Part shown: piece by piece, positions 1 to 9,574 of the stretch
Layout of the letters: each line of letters opens with the position of its first letter
How positions within the stretch are numbered: position 1 is the stretch's first letter
Origin: Archangium gephyra
Lineage (GTDB): Bacteria; Myxococcota; Myxococcia; Myxococcales; Myxococcaceae
Length of the DNA stretch: 64,000 nt
Reading direction: 5' to 3'
Assembly: GCF_001027285.1 (NCBI RefSeq)
Contig: NZ_CP011509.1
Coordinates: 546,501-610,500 of the forward strand
Position numbers and translations under genes: made by a program
The notes under the pieces: generated by a model
What the model was told of the DNA's origin: nothing
Seen by the model: the letters and a program-made list of their open reading frames with translations, nothing else
Databases searched by the model: none

Positions 1-1115
1 ACGAGCCCTTCGACGAGCCGGCGCGCTACGGGTACGCGCTGCGCGAGGCACTGGTGCGCATGGAGGAGGAGAGCCACGCCGGGCTGGAGGAGGAGGGGCT
101 GTCGGGCTGGAGCTGCCCTCCAGTGAAGGAGGGGGCAACGGACGTGGAGGCCTTCCTGGCGGCGTGCGACTCGCTGCGAAGCCACTACGAGCGCCTGTGC
201 GAGCACCTGGCGGTGGTGCTGCTGCCGGTGCGGGGAGACGATGCGAGCGCCTGGCTGAAATGGCTGGGGAGCGCGGTGGAGAAGGCGCGGTCCGCCCAGG
301 TGCGCCTGGTGGTGCTGGACGACGTGAGGACGCTGGTGTTGGAGCCGTTGGCGGAGACACAGCCCGACAAGGTGGTGACGATACCGGCGAAGCTGGAGAT
401 GGGACGGGCGCTGGAGGAGCTGTCACAGGAGGCCGGCAACCTGGACAGTCCCGGAGGCCAGTTCCGCGAGCTCTTCGTGCGCCTGGGCAACGCGGCGGCG
501 AAGCGGGACGTGGAGAGGGCGCGGACGTTGGGGGCCCAGGCGGTGGCCGTGGCGGCCGGGCAGGGGCTGTACGAGCTGGTGGTGGCGGCGCACTTCGCGG
601 TGGGGGGAGCGCTGCTGGGGGCGGGGCGGCCCCGGGAGGCGCTCGAGCAGTACCAACAGGCGGAGGCGGCGGCCGGGGAGTCCGCGGCGAAAGGACAGCC
701 CCAGGGCGCGCAGCTCCGGCTGAGCTCGCGCATGGCACAGGGAGCCGCGCGGGTGACGGCCCAGGAGTACCCCCAGGCGGCGGCGCTGTACGAGGAGACG
801 GCGCCCCTGGCGCGCGAGCTGAAGGACGCGCGCATGGAGCTGGAGTGCTGGCGGATGGCGAGCTGGTGCCGCGAGGTGACGAAGGAGCTGGAGCGGGCGT
901 GGGAGCACGGCCAGCGCGCGTGGGAGGTGGGCCGGGCCATGGAGGCGGGAATGAGGGAGACCTCGACGCTGCCCTACGTGGCGGAGGCGCTGGTGCGGCT
1001 GAGCCACGAGCGGCAGGGGGAGCGGGCGGCGCGGGCCATGGAGTCGGAGGTGGAGTCGCTCCTGGGAAGTGCTTGGCGGCCGGAGGCTCCGGCCGCGGGA
1101 GGGCAGCCGCGATGA
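1..1115 (+). CDS. TPR-type protein upstream of Rhs (5' truncated)
   Basis: The reading frame is open from position 3 with no start before it, so the gene begins outside the window; about 370 residues are visible. The second half is alpha-helical and rich in Ala/Glu/Arg, with TPR-like helical pairs (for example around EALEQYQQAEAAA and YPQAAALYEETAPLA). The N-terminal half has no family I recognise. The stop overlaps the start of the Rhs gene as ATGA, so the two are translationally coupled. Inference: it is an adaptor or chaperone that helps load or deliver the PAAR/Rhs protein, as helical proteins encoded just upstream of Rhs toxins often are. The sequence does not show which secretion machine is involved. 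Confidence 0.6.
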   Translation, partial: EPFDEPARYGYALREALVRMEEESHAGLEEEGLSGWSCPPVKEGATDVEAFLAACDSLRSHYERLCEHLAVVLLPVRGDDASAWLKWLGSAVEKARSAQVRLVVLDDVRTLVLEPLAETQPDKVVTIPAKLEMGRALEELSQEAGNLDSPGGQFRELFVRLGNAAAKRDVERARTLGAQAVAVAAGQGLYELVVAAHFAVGGALLGAGRPREALEQYQQAEAAAGESAAKGQPQGAQLRLSSRMAQGAARVTAQEYPQAAALYEETAPLARELKDARMELECWRMASWCREVTKELERAWEHGQRAWEVGRAMEAGMRETSTLPYVAEALVRLSHERQGERAARAMESEVESLLGSAWRPEAPAAGGQPR

Positions 1116-2034
1116 TGCCAGCGGTGAAGCACCTGGATCCGGTGTTGGGCGTGGACATCCACTTCATCATCACTCCGCCCGGGCCGGTGGTGCCCATCCC
1201 CCACCCGCATATCGGAATCGTGTTCGATCCGTTCGACTACCTGCCCATCATCGGGGCGACGGTGGTGGTGAACGGGCTGCCGCGGGCGCAGGCGGGCACG
1301 GGCGGGCGCACGCTGCCGCCGCACTTCCCGATTGGAGGCGTCTTCGCCAAGCCCCCGGGCAACGAGAACGAGACGTTCATGGGCAGTTCCACCGTGGTGG
1401 TGGAGGACGAGCCCTTCACCTACATGCTGCTGCCGGTGCTCAGCTGTCAGGACATCGGCATGCCCTCGCCGCCGCGCAAGAAGGGGCCGAGCGCGAAGAC
1501 GCTGCAGCTGCCCACCTCCATCGCGCTGTCCATTCCCGCGGGAGCGCCCGTCATCGTGGGAGGTCCGCCCACCATCTCCATGTCGGGCTTGATGGGGAAG
1601 CTGGCGATGGCGGGCCTGCTCAAGGGCCTGAAGAAGCTGCGCAAGCTGCAGAAGGCCAGCCGGAAGATGAAGGCCCTGTCCCATCGCATCCACCGCAAGG
1701 CGGCACGGGTGATGAAAAAGGCGGGGCTGGGCCCTCGCGCTCGCGACAGGGTCCACAAGGCCATCTGCACGCTGACGGGCCATCCGGTGGACGTGGTGAC
1801 GGGGCGGGTGGTGACGGAGGTGACGGACTGGGAGTTGCCGGGGCCCATTCCGCTGCGCTTCACGCGCCACTACTCCTCCAGCCTGGGGTGGCGGGACACG
1901 GCGATGGGGTACGGGTGGAATCACTCGCTGGAGCTCGCCGTCTGGGAGGAAGCGGGGCGGGTGGTGTACCGGGCGGAGGATGGGCGGGAGATTGAGTTCG
2001 ACACCACGGGGCTTCCCCGGCAGCGGCTGGAGGT

Positions 2035-2041
2035 GGGGGGG
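2035..2041 (+). other. G7 homopolymer at the Rhs frameshift
   Basis: Seven consecutive G residues where the coding frame changes. The upstream frame reads GTG GGG GGG AGC and stops at 2066-2068; the downstream frame reads GAG CTG TAC from 2041. Inserting one G restores a continuous Rhs reading frame. Confidence 0.8.
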
Positions 2042-4808
2042 AGCTGTACGCGTCCATGGACCGGCTGACGCTGCGGCGGGTGGGGGAGCAGCGCTGGGAG
2101 GTGGAGTCGGCGGAGGGCCTCACGCACGAGCTGCGGGGAGTGCCCGGAGAGGCGCGGGCGGGGCTGTGCCGGGTGGTGCGCACGCACAACCGGGCGGGGC
2201 ACACGGTGGAGTACGAGTACGACGGGCGGGGCCACCTGAGGTGGGTGAGGGACAGCGCGGGCCGGCGGGTGCTCTTCGAGTGCGACGCGGCGGGACGCCT
2301 CCTGCGTGTCGCGCTGCCGCACCCGAGAGAGCCGGGGCAGATCACCCACAACCAGTACGTGTACTCGGAGGCGGGGCACCTGCTGGAGGCGAGGGACGCC
2401 CTGGGCCACGCCCTGCGCTACGCCTACGAGGGCGGGCTGCTGGTGCGGGAGACGGACAGGACGGGCCTCTCCTTCCACTTCGAATACGACGGGCAGGGCC
2501 CGGACGCCTGGTGCGTGCGCACGTGGGGAGACGGCGGCATCTTCGACCACCGGCTGCGCTACGACAGGCAGGCCCACGTCACCGAGGTGACGGACTCGCT
2601 GGGCCACACCACCACGTACGAATCGGACGGGCGGGGCGTGGTGGTGAGGGAGGTGGACGCCCTGGGAGGGGAGAAGCGCAAGGAGTACGACGAGGCGCTG
2701 CGCCTGGTGTCGGAGACCGACGCGCTGGGCCGCGCCACCCTCTACGAGTACGACGCACGCGGCAACTGCACGAAGGTGGTGGGACCGGACGGGGCCTCGG
2801 TGGTGCTGCGCTACAACACCCACAACCTGCCCGAGGAGGCCACCGACGCCAACGGCGGCACCTGGCGCTGGCGCCATGACGTGCGCGGCCAGCTGCTGGA
2901 GGAGCTCAACCCGCTGGAGGAGACGCGGCGCTACGAGTACGCGGGCGGCCTGCGGGTGGCGGAGGTGGGGGCGGGCGGCGAGCGGACGGAGTACGGATAC
3001 GACGCGCAGTGCAACCTCACCCGCGTCCGCCTGCCCACGGGAGGGCAGGTACGCCTGGAGTACGACCGCCGGGGCCGGAGGGTTTCCCTGCGAGACGCGC
3101 GCGGTGGCGGACAGCGGATGCAGTACGACCTGCTGGACAGGCCGGTGCGGGTGGAGGGGCCTGGGCGCGAGGAGTGGGAAGGCCGCTACGACGCGGAGGG
3201 CAACCTCCTGGAGGAGCGGGGCCCGCTGCGCCGGGTGAGCCTGGGCTACACGGGCTTCCACTGGCCCGCCTGGCGAGAGGAGGCCGGCACCCGCCTGAGC
3301 TGGCGCCATGACGCCGAGGGCCGGCTGGTGGAGGTGAAGAACGAAGTGGGTGAGCTGTACCGCTTCACCCGGGACGAGCTGGGGCGGGTGGTGCGCGAGG
3401 AGGGCTTCGACGGGGCGGCGTGGCACTACCAGTACGACGCGGCCGGGCAGTTGAGGCAGACCCTCCAGCCCAGCGGACGGACACGGCGCTTCGCCTACGA
3501 CGAGGCCGGGCGGTTGACGCGGGTGGAGTACGGCGATGGCACCTTCCGCGCCTTCCGCTACCAGGCGGACGGGGCGCTGGTGGAGGCGGAGAACGAGTCG
3601 GGGAAGGTGACCCTGACGAGGGACGCGCTGGGACGGGTGGTGGCCGAGAAGCAGGCGGACGGGGAGGTGACGTCGCGCTACTCGCCTTCTGGCCACCGTG
3701 TGGAGGTGGAGAGCAGCCTGGGCGCGCACCAGAAGCTGTTGAGGGACGCGCTGGGGGCGGTAAGGGGGGTGACGTACACCTCACCCGGCAGGCCGGAGTG
3801 GGCGGTCCGCATGGAGCGGGACGCGGGCGGGCTGGAAGTGTCGCGGTGGATGCCGGGTGGGGTGGTGGCCACCTGGAAGCACGACGAGGCCGGCCTCCCC
3901 ACGGAGCGGCGTACCCTCGTGGGCGGTGAGACGGTGGCCCAACGCACCTGGCGCTGGCGCCCCGAGGAGCAGGTGGCGTCCATGTCGGACGCGGCGCACG
4001 GCCACACCGAGTACCTCCATGACACCTGGGGACGGCTGGTGGGAGAGCGAAGGCCCGACGGAAGCCTCCAGCACCGGGCCATGGACGCGGTGGGAAACCT
4101 CTACCGCCACCCCGGGATGAAGGACAGGCGCTACGGCCCGGGTGGGCGTCTGCAGGAAGCGGACGGCACCCGCTACACCCATGACGCCGACGGCAACCTG
4201 ACGGAGAAGCACACGCCCGAGGGCACCTGGCGCTATGGCTGGAATGGAGCGGGCCTGCTCTCCGAGGTGCGGCGGCCAGATGGGGTGCGCGTGCACCTGA
4301 AGTATGACGCACTGGCCCGGCGCACACGGAAGGTAGTGCTGGACGCGGAGGCGGATGGCCAGCCCGCCCCCGAGCGCGAGGTGCGCTTCGTCTGGGACGG
4401 GCACGTCCCCCTGCACGAGGTGGCCTCCGCCGAAGACGTCACCACCTGGCTGTTCGAGCCGGAGAGCTTCGCGCCATTGGCCAGAGAGGACGCCACGGGG
4501 CGCTATGCCGTAGTGACGGACCACCTGGGCGCTCCCTCCGAGCTGTATGACGAGTTGGGGCAGCTCGCCTGGCGGATGCAACTGGACACCTTCGGCGTGG
4601 GCAAGGCCGACGTGGCCCTGCGGCAGTGCCCCTGGCGTTCGCCGGGACAGTATGAAGACGAGGAGACGGGCCTCCTCTACAACCGCTTCCGCTACTACGA
4701 TCCGTATGCTGGACGCTACATCAGCCAGGATCCCCTGGGACTGGCGGCTGGCCCCAGCCTCTACGGCTACCCCGAGGACCCGCTCTCCGCCGCGGATCCA
4801 TTGGGCTT

Positions 4809-5211
4809 GACCTCGTGTAATCCCCGGCGCACTCACGGAAACAGTCACAACAGTCCGGCTCCAAACCACGTCTACGTCATCATCGATACTCAAACGGGGC
4901 GTTTGGTAAAACCGGGCATCAGCGGCCGTCCGCTCAATAAAAATGGAACTTCGCCGCGTGCCAACCAGCAGCTGAACGTACTCAATGCGAACCAACCTGG
5001 CCGATACAAGGCCGAGATTGTCGAGCAGGATGTATCCCGTTTGAGAGCCTTGGAAATAGAGCAGATGATTACAGACAAACATGCCGCGCGCAACGCGGGC
5101 AACATTCCTTCAACCTTTCACCGGCGGCCAGGCCCTCGGGTCTCGACTCGAGGACAATACGCCCGGACGTATGGAGAGTCTGATACAGTTTCACACGGTG
5201 GCCGGTATTGA
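4809..5211 (+). other. Rhs C-terminal toxin tip, GIY-YIG/URI-like nuclease candidate
   Basis: The roughly 135 residues after the core end DPLGL are the variable effector of the Rhs protein. This stretch is visibly richer in A/T than the Rhs core, as expected of exchangeable tips. The order of motifs HVYVIIDTQTGR, VKPGISGRP, a downstream Arg in SPRANQQL and a Glu in RALEIEQMI resembles the URI/GIY-YIG nuclease fold (first aromatic motif, a GIS-type second motif, catalytic Arg, metal-binding Glu), as in Tox-URI families. The match is by eye only and the exact family is uncertain; an unrelated toxin fold is possible. Confidence 0.45.
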
Positions 5212-5225
5212 ATCACGGAGAGCAC

Positions 5226-5894
5226 ATGCGATTGACGACTGTCACGATGATGGCCAGCGAGGCGGCGACACCTCCCGCCAACAAGGGATTCAGGGCGCTT
5301 ACCCATCACGTCACGGAACTCTTCACGCATTTTCTGCCCAAAGGCTACACCCTGGACGGAAGCGGCCGAGTCACAGTGACGTGCGGTCCCCGCGGATCGG
5401 AGCCGCAGTACATGCAGGCTCTGGGTACTTCCAACTTCTTCGCCGAGAACTTCGACTTCAAGAGATTCTATGGCTCAAGCGGGGAAGCACGCGACCAGAT
5501 GACCCTCGAGACTTTGAAGGCTTCATTATTGTCCATCGCTCGGATGCACGGTGACAGCCCCGCGGTCGTTGAGCCCATTGTCGAAGCCGCTCGAAAAGTC
5601 TCTGACTCCGGGTTTCAGCTGATGCTGCCCGTGAAAAAAATCTCAAAGACATGCCGGGAACGGAAATTCCGCATCCAGGTCAGTCGTTGCTTGAATAGAG
5701 ATTCAGGTGAAGCCTGGCTTGCGGAGTTGTTCGACCCGGCCGGCTCCAAGCGCGACGAAAAGTGGGTGACCGACCGGACCGGCTCTCTGGATATGCGGGA
5801 GCATTTCCGAGAAGCGCAGTTCGAAGGCGGGACGTACAAGGTATTCGACCGGTTTGACAAGGTGATTTTCGAATGGAGGACTCCTGAGGGCTGA
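5226..5894 (+). CDS. putative immunity protein for the Rhs toxin
   Basis: A 222-residue ORF begins 14 bases after the Rhs stop (ATG at 5226; a TTG at 5208 would overlap that stop). I recognise no family. It has no signal peptide or membrane segment and mixes charged and hydrophobic stretches, as expected of a cytoplasmic protein. Base composition is lower in G/C than the neighbourhood and resembles the toxin tip, which suggests the two arrived as a pair. Position directly after a polymorphic toxin is the only evidence for an immunity role. Confidence 0.5.
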   Translation: MRLTTVTMMASEAATPPANKGFRALTHHVTELFTHFLPKGYTLDGSGRVTVTCGPRGSEPQYMQALGTSNFFAENFDFKRFYGSSGEARDQMTLETLKASLLSIARMHGDSPAVVEPIVEAARKVSDSGFQLMLPVKKISKTCRERKFRIQVSRCLNRDSGEAWLAELFDPAGSKRDEKWVTDRTGSLDMREHFREAQFEGGTYKVFDRFDKVIFEWRTPEG

Positions 5895-5979
5895 TGTCGT
5901 GCCTGGAGCCGCCCCAAAAACAAGCAACACATGGGCTGGAAGAGGCACGAGACTTTTGAAACGGCACCTCCTGCCGCGC

Positions 5980-6090
5980 GAGGAGTCCTCCTCCGAAGAC
6001 GTCACCACCACCTGGCTGTTCGAGCCGGAGGGCTTCGCTCCAACCGTCCAGGGAGGACGCCACGGGGCTCTACGCCCACGAGGCGCCTCA
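5980..6090 (+). pseudogene. decayed fragment of an Rhs core (tip-displacement scar)
   Basis: This stretch repeats part of the Rhs core end at about 4430-4520. Both contain TCCGAAGACGTCACCACC, CTGGCTGTTCGAGCCGGAG and GACGCCACGGGG. In translation SSEDVTTTWLFEPEGFAP matches SAEDVTTWLFEPESFAP of the intact copy, but with a three-base insertion, a frame break afterwards and no YD continuation. Such orphan core fragments downstream of toxin/immunity pairs are the footprint of an older Rhs tip displaced by recombination. Confidence 0.7.
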
Positions 6091-6162
6091 TCTTCATTCG
6101 GTATCAGCTGAAGAAATGACTCAGCTTCCGCCGGCTCAAGTCCTGACCGCGCGCGGAGCCGT

Positions 6163-7128
6163 CTACCTGCCGCCGCGCTTCTTCACGGCCTTCTTGGGGC
6201 GGCACAGCGGATTCGGCTTCTTGTCCACGGAGGCGAGCTGGAACGAGCGCTTGCCATTGCAGGCCACGCGGAACTCGGGGTTCTCCTCCTTGGGGACGCG
6301 GAACGTCTTGGCCTTCGCGCCGCGCAGCAGCTGGTGCTGCCACCACACCTTGGCCCGGTCCTTCCCATACATGCCCGCGCCGCACTCGAGGTAGGGCAGT
6401 CGGCCCAGCACCGGCGTGAAGGACGGCGCATGCACTCCCTCGACGAGCCGCGTGCCGAAGAAGACGCGGCCCTCGTAGCGCACGAAGCCGCAGCCGAGCT
6501 CCTCGTACCCCTGCCCATCCCCGCGCGGCACGGCGACGAAGGCGGGCAGCTCGGGGCGCTCGGTGTGGTTGAGGTAGAAGAAGCGCGCGTCCCGCGGCCG
6601 GCAATCCGCATCCACCTCGAAGCTCTCCGCGTCGGCCAGGTCCATGCGCGTGAGCACGTCGGCGCGCTGGCCGTTGGGCTCGTTCACCGGATCCTCGTCG
6701 CTCAGCGGCCGGCCCCAGTAGATGCTGGTGGCGTAGCGGAAGTAGCCGCAGCCGATGGGACGGAAGGAGTCCGGCGCGAAGGGCACCGGCGGACGGTTCT
6801 TCAGCGGGCGCTGCAACAGCAACGTGCAGCCGCGGCGCACCCGGCGCCCATCGGCGTAGAAGCCCTGTCCGAGCGGACGGAGCATGCCCTCGCCAGTGCC
6901 CACCTGCGTGTCGCCACAGTGGGTGATCTCCGGCTCGACGGCCGAGGCAGGCGCGGCCGGGGCAGTGGAAGCGGACGCGGGGGCCTCGGCCGGGCTCGCG
7001 GTGGCGGCCGGGCCGGGGTCCGGAGTGCTCGCGTCCTGGGCGCGCGCGGCCGGGCCCGTCACCAGCGCCCCGAGCAGGAGTGCCAGGGGGGCCCCAAGCC
7101 GCTTCGAAAAATGCCTCGTGCTTCCCAT
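6163..7128 (-). CDS. secreted hypothetical protein with repeated aromatic hairpins
   Basis: 321 residues starting MGSTRHF. An N-terminal signal peptide (LGAPLALLLGALVTGPAARA, cleavage after ARA) is followed by a Pro/Ala/Ser-rich linker to about residue 65, then a folded region with paired cysteines. Four related units occur (GQGFYADGRRVRRGC, GCGYFRYATSIYWG, GCGFVRYEGRVFFG, ECGAGMYGKDRAKVWW), each a Gly-aromatic strand pair followed by a basic or aromatic strand. The units loosely recall DKNYY-type repeats, but I do not assign a family. The C-terminus is very basic. Probably periplasmic or outer-surface; function unknown. Confidence 0.7.
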   Translation of the reverse strand: MGSTRHFSKRLGAPLALLLGALVTGPAARAQDASTPDPGPAATASPAEAPASASTAPAAPASAVEPEITHCGDTQVGTGEGMLRPLGQGFYADGRRVRRGCTLLLQRPLKNRPPVPFAPDSFRPIGCGYFRYATSIYWGRPLSDEDPVNEPNGQRADVLTRMDLADAESFEVDADCRPRDARFFYLNHTERPELPAFVAVPRGDGQGYEELGCGFVRYEGRVFFGTRLVEGVHAPSFTPVLGRLPYLECGAGMYGKDRAKVWWQHQLLRGAKAKTFRVPKEENPEFRVACNGKRSFQLASVDKKPNPLCRPKKAVKKRGGR

Positions 7129-7228
7129 GGGGGCGCATCATGGCGCGTCTGGGGCCCGGGAGCGAAGAATCCCGCCGTCCGGGAGGCGCCGCCCGGGAGC
7201 CCGGAGGGGAGGCGAGCGGGAGTCCGAT

Positions 7229-8599
7229 TCAGGAGGGAGCGCCGGCCTCGGTGACGACGCGGCCGGGGGCGAAGAGGGCGAGCGACAGGGCGGCGGCACC
7301 GGCGAGCGAGGCGACGAGGGCGAAGCGCACGGGGAAGCCCGGGGGGACGAGCTCCAGGGCGGCGAGGGTGAAGGAGCCGCCGAGCATCCGGGTGGCGTAG
7401 ATGGCGCTGGTGACCATGCCGCGGTGGTGCCAGGGAGCGCGCGTCTGGGGCCCGAGCAGGGAGGTGGAGGCGGCGGGCCCGAGGCCCAGTCCCATCAGCC
7501 CGAGGCCGATGAAGGCGGCGGGGGTGCCCCAGTCCCGGGAGACGGCGAGTGCGAGCAGGCAGGCGCCACCCAGACAGAGGGCGAAACCCCCTCCGGCGCT
7601 GGCGCGGAGGCCGCCGCGCAGGAAGACGCGGACGCCGAAGGTGGAGCCACAGGCCCATCCACCGAGCAGCGGCACCAGGGCGAGCCCGGCCATGAGGGGG
7701 GTGTGGCCCTCGCGCCCGGTCATCCACAGGGGGACGAGGGCGGTGGTGGTGTAGAGGAGGGCGCCACCGAGCACGCCGCCGAGCACGCCACAGAGGACGG
7801 TGCGATCGCGCAGGAGGGCCAGGGGGACGAGCGGGGAGGGAGAGGAGCGCTGCTGGCGCACGACGGCGGCGAGCCCCACGCACGCGGCGAGGGCGAGGGA
7901 CAGGCGGAGGGCGGAGGAGCCACCGCGCTCGAGGGCGAAGAGGAGCAGCCCGAGGGAGACGCCGGTGAGGGCGGGCCCGCGGACCTCGACGCGGGAGGAG
8001 GAGGAGCGGGCGGGGTCGCGGTAGGAGGCGTGGAGCAGGGCGAGCGCGAGCAGGCCGACGGGGACGTTGACGAGGAAGACCCAACGCCAGGAGGCGTACG
8101 TGACGAGCCAGCCGCCGATGAGGGGCCCGACGACGGTGGCGGCGCCCCAGGCGCCGGTGAAGAGGCCCTGGACGGCGGCGCGCTCGCGCAGGGTGTAGAG
8201 GTCGGCGCTGATGGTCATGGTGGTGGGCTGGAGCGCACCGGCGCCGAGCCCCTGCACGAGACGGAAGGCGATGAGGGCGGGGACGGACTGGGAGAAGCCG
8301 CAGAGGACGGAGCCGAGGAGGAAGAGGCCCATGCCGGCGGAGAAGACGGGCTTGCGGCCGAGGTGATCGGCGAGCTTGCCGAAGAGGAGGATGCCAAGGG
8401 TGGAGGCGAAGAGGTAGGAGGAGAAGACCCAGGAGTAGAGGTGCTGGCCGCCGAGCTCCCGGGTGAGGGTGGGCATGGCGCTGGTGACGACGGTGGTCTC
8501 GAAGGCGGAGACGACGAGGCCGAGCAGCACGGCGGAGGTGGCCATGCGCCGGGCGGAGCCGGGGAGGGCGGCGGGCTGAAGCTCGGAGGAGACGTCCAT
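7229..8599 (-). CDS. MFS multidrug efflux transporter, EmrB/QacA (DHA2) type
   Basis: 456 residues from ATG 8599 (MDVSSELQPAAL). The frame is open further upstream but would then overlap the divergent lysR gene, so the internal ATG is preferred. Fourteen hydrophobic segments are expected for the DHA2 group. The first carries SAFETTVVTSAMPTLTREL, matching the usual D/E-x-T-I/V-V-N/T-x-A-L/M-P motif of drug:H+ antiporters, and motif A follows (GKLADHLGRKPVF). It should act in the inner membrane exporting amphipathic drugs by proton antiport. It is divergent from a LysR regulator with two palindromes between them, so it is very likely that regulator's target. Substrate not inferable. Confidence 0.9.
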   Translation of the reverse strand: MDVSSELQPAALPGSARRMATSAVLLGLVVSAFETTVVTSAMPTLTRELGGQHLYSWVFSSYLFASTLGILLFGKLADHLGRKPVFSAGMGLFLLGSVLCGFSQSVPALIAFRLVQGLGAGALQPTTMTISADLYTLRERAAVQGLFTGAWGAATVVGPLIGGWLVTYASWRWVFLVNVPVGLLALALLHASYRDPARSSSSRVEVRGPALTGVSLGLLLFALERGGSSALRLSLALAACVGLAAVVRQQRSSPSPLVPLALLRDRTVLCGVLGGVLGGALLYTTTALVPLWMTGREGHTPLMAGLALVPLLGGWACGSTFGVRVFLRGGLRASAGGGFALCLGGACLLALAVSRDWGTPAAFIGLGLMGLGLGPAASTSLLGPQTRAPWHHRGMVTSAIYATRMLGGSFTLAALELVPPGFPVRFALVASLAGAAALSLALFAPGRVVTEAGAPS

Positions 8600-8625
8600 G
8601 GAGGAGGAGTACCCCTCCGGGAGGC

Positions 8626-8640
8626 ATGCGGAAACCGCAT
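8626..8640. promoter_or_regulatory. candidate LysR operator, site 1
   Basis: Perfect inverted repeat ATGCGG-AAA-CCGCAT in the 70-base gap between the divergent MFS and lysR genes. It is nearly identical to the site at 8657-8671, 31 bases away (about three helical turns), a spacing that fits a LysR tetramer binding one face of the DNA. Confidence 0.6.
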
Positions 8641-8656
8641 CTGGCGCATAGAGTGG

Positions 8657-8671
8657 ATGCGGAAAGCGCAT
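8657..8671. promoter_or_regulatory. candidate LysR operator, site 2, overlapping the lysR start codon
   Basis: ATGCGGAAAGCGCAT differs from site 1 at one base and keeps a five-base dyad (ATGCG/CGCAT). It runs into the first two bases of the lysR ATG, so binding here would be expected to repress lysR itself. Confidence 0.55.
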
Positions 8672-9563
8672 GAACACGGAACAGCTCAAGGCCTTCGTGC
8701 AGGTGGCACGAGAGGGCCGCCTCACGGTGGCGGCGAGACAACTCGGGGTGTCGCAACCGGGGCTGTCGAGACAGCTGCAGGCGTTGGAGACGGAGCTGGG
8801 GGTGCGGTTGCTGGTGAGGACACCGGGAGGGGCGGTGCTGACGGACGCGGGGGAGCGCTTCCTGCCGCACGCGAGGCGGGCGTTGGAGGCACTGGCGGCG
8901 GGGACGGCGGAGCTGGGAGCGCTGACGACGACGCCGCGGGGCACGGTGGCGTTGGGGACGCTGCAGTCGGTGGGGACGTACCTGTTGCCGGAGCTGGTGC
9001 GGGCCTTCAAGGACCACTACCCGGAGGTGCTGCCGAGACTGAGCGAGGGGACGCACGAGGAGCTGGAGGCCCGGGTGGCGGGGGGTGCGCTGGACCTGTG
9101 CATCGTGAATCTGCCGATGAGGCGGGTGGACCTGGTGGCGCAGAAGCTGTGGGAGGAGGAGCTGGTGCTGGCGGTGCCGCGAGGGCATCGGCTGACGAAG
9201 CTGAAGAGGCCGGTGGCGCTGGCGGAGGTGGTGGAGGAGCCGCTGGTGGTGATTCCGGGCATGGCGGGCACGCACGCGCTGGAGGCGGCGTGCGAGGCAC
9301 GAGGGCTGAAGCCGAGGGTGGCGGTGGAGATGGACAACGCCGAGGGGCTGAGGCGGATGGTGGAGCGGGGGCTGGGGGTGGCGTTGCTACCGGGGCTGAT
9401 GGCGCGAGACCATGCGTCGCGAGGCTTCGACGTGGTGGAGGTGGAGAAGGGAGGCCCGAGGCGGCAGGTGGCGCTGGTGCACCGGGGCGAGGAGTACCTC
9501 ACGGCGGCGGCACGGGCGCTGAAGACCTTCATCGTGGACTCGCTGCGCCGGTCCAGACCTTAA
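8670..9563 (+). CDS. LysR-family transcriptional regulator
   Basis: 297 residues, the usual family length. The N-terminal winged helix-turn-helix is clear (LKAFVQVAREGRLTVAARQL, then GVSQPGLSRQLQALETELG and LLVRTPGGAVLTDAGERFL). A periplasmic-binding-protein-like effector domain follows from about residue 90. LysR proteins act as tetramers, usually repress their own gene and activate a divergent one when a small ligand binds. Here the divergent partner is the MFS pump and two near-identical dyads lie between them. The ligand is likely an amphipathic or antibiotic-like compound exported by the pump, which is inference. Confidence 0.93.
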   Translation: MNTEQLKAFVQVAREGRLTVAARQLGVSQPGLSRQLQALETELGVRLLVRTPGGAVLTDAGERFLPHARRALEALAAGTAELGALTTTPRGTVALGTLQSVGTYLLPELVRAFKDHYPEVLPRLSEGTHEELEARVAGGALDLCIVNLPMRRVDLVAQKLWEEELVLAVPRGHRLTKLKRPVALAEVVEEPLVVIPGMAGTHALEAACEARGLKPRVAVEMDNAEGLRRMVERGLGVALLPGLMARDHASRGFDVVEVEKGGPRRQVALVHRGEEYLTAAARALKTFIVDSLRRSRP

Positions 9564-9574
9564 TCACAGACACC

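Larger units (their letters stand above)
1112..5211 (+). pseudogene. PAAR-like/Rhs polymorphic toxin, frameshifted in a G7 run
   Basis: The first frame (1112-2068, 318 aa) starts at ATG overlapping the previous stop. It encodes a PAAR-like N-terminus rich in Pro/Gly, a basic helical segment and a DUF6531-type entry to the Rhs shell (GHPVDVVTGRVV, RFTRHYSSSLGW). Coding then jumps to another frame, open to 5211 (1051 aa from the first ATG), with many YD repeats (YEYDGRGHL-type) and the conserved core end (YNRFRYYDPYAGRYISQDPLGL). One extra G in the run at 2035-2041 would join the frames as EVGGELYASMDRL, so the intact protein would be about 1370 aa. Rhs shells enclose a C-terminal toxin released after DPLGL. 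As sequenced the PAAR tip and toxin are on separate polypeptides. A homopolymer sequencing error and a real inactivation are equally compatible. Confidence 0.85.

Noticed and set aside
2030..2070. Programmed ribosomal frameshift signal in the Rhs G-run
   Set aside because: A G7 run alone is not a known slippery site with a downstream stem that I can draw; loss of one base is the simpler explanation.
1921..3729. Long antisense frame over the Rhs gene (about 600 residues)
   Set aside because: Mirrors the repeated Rhs YD codons; a shadow, with no protein features.
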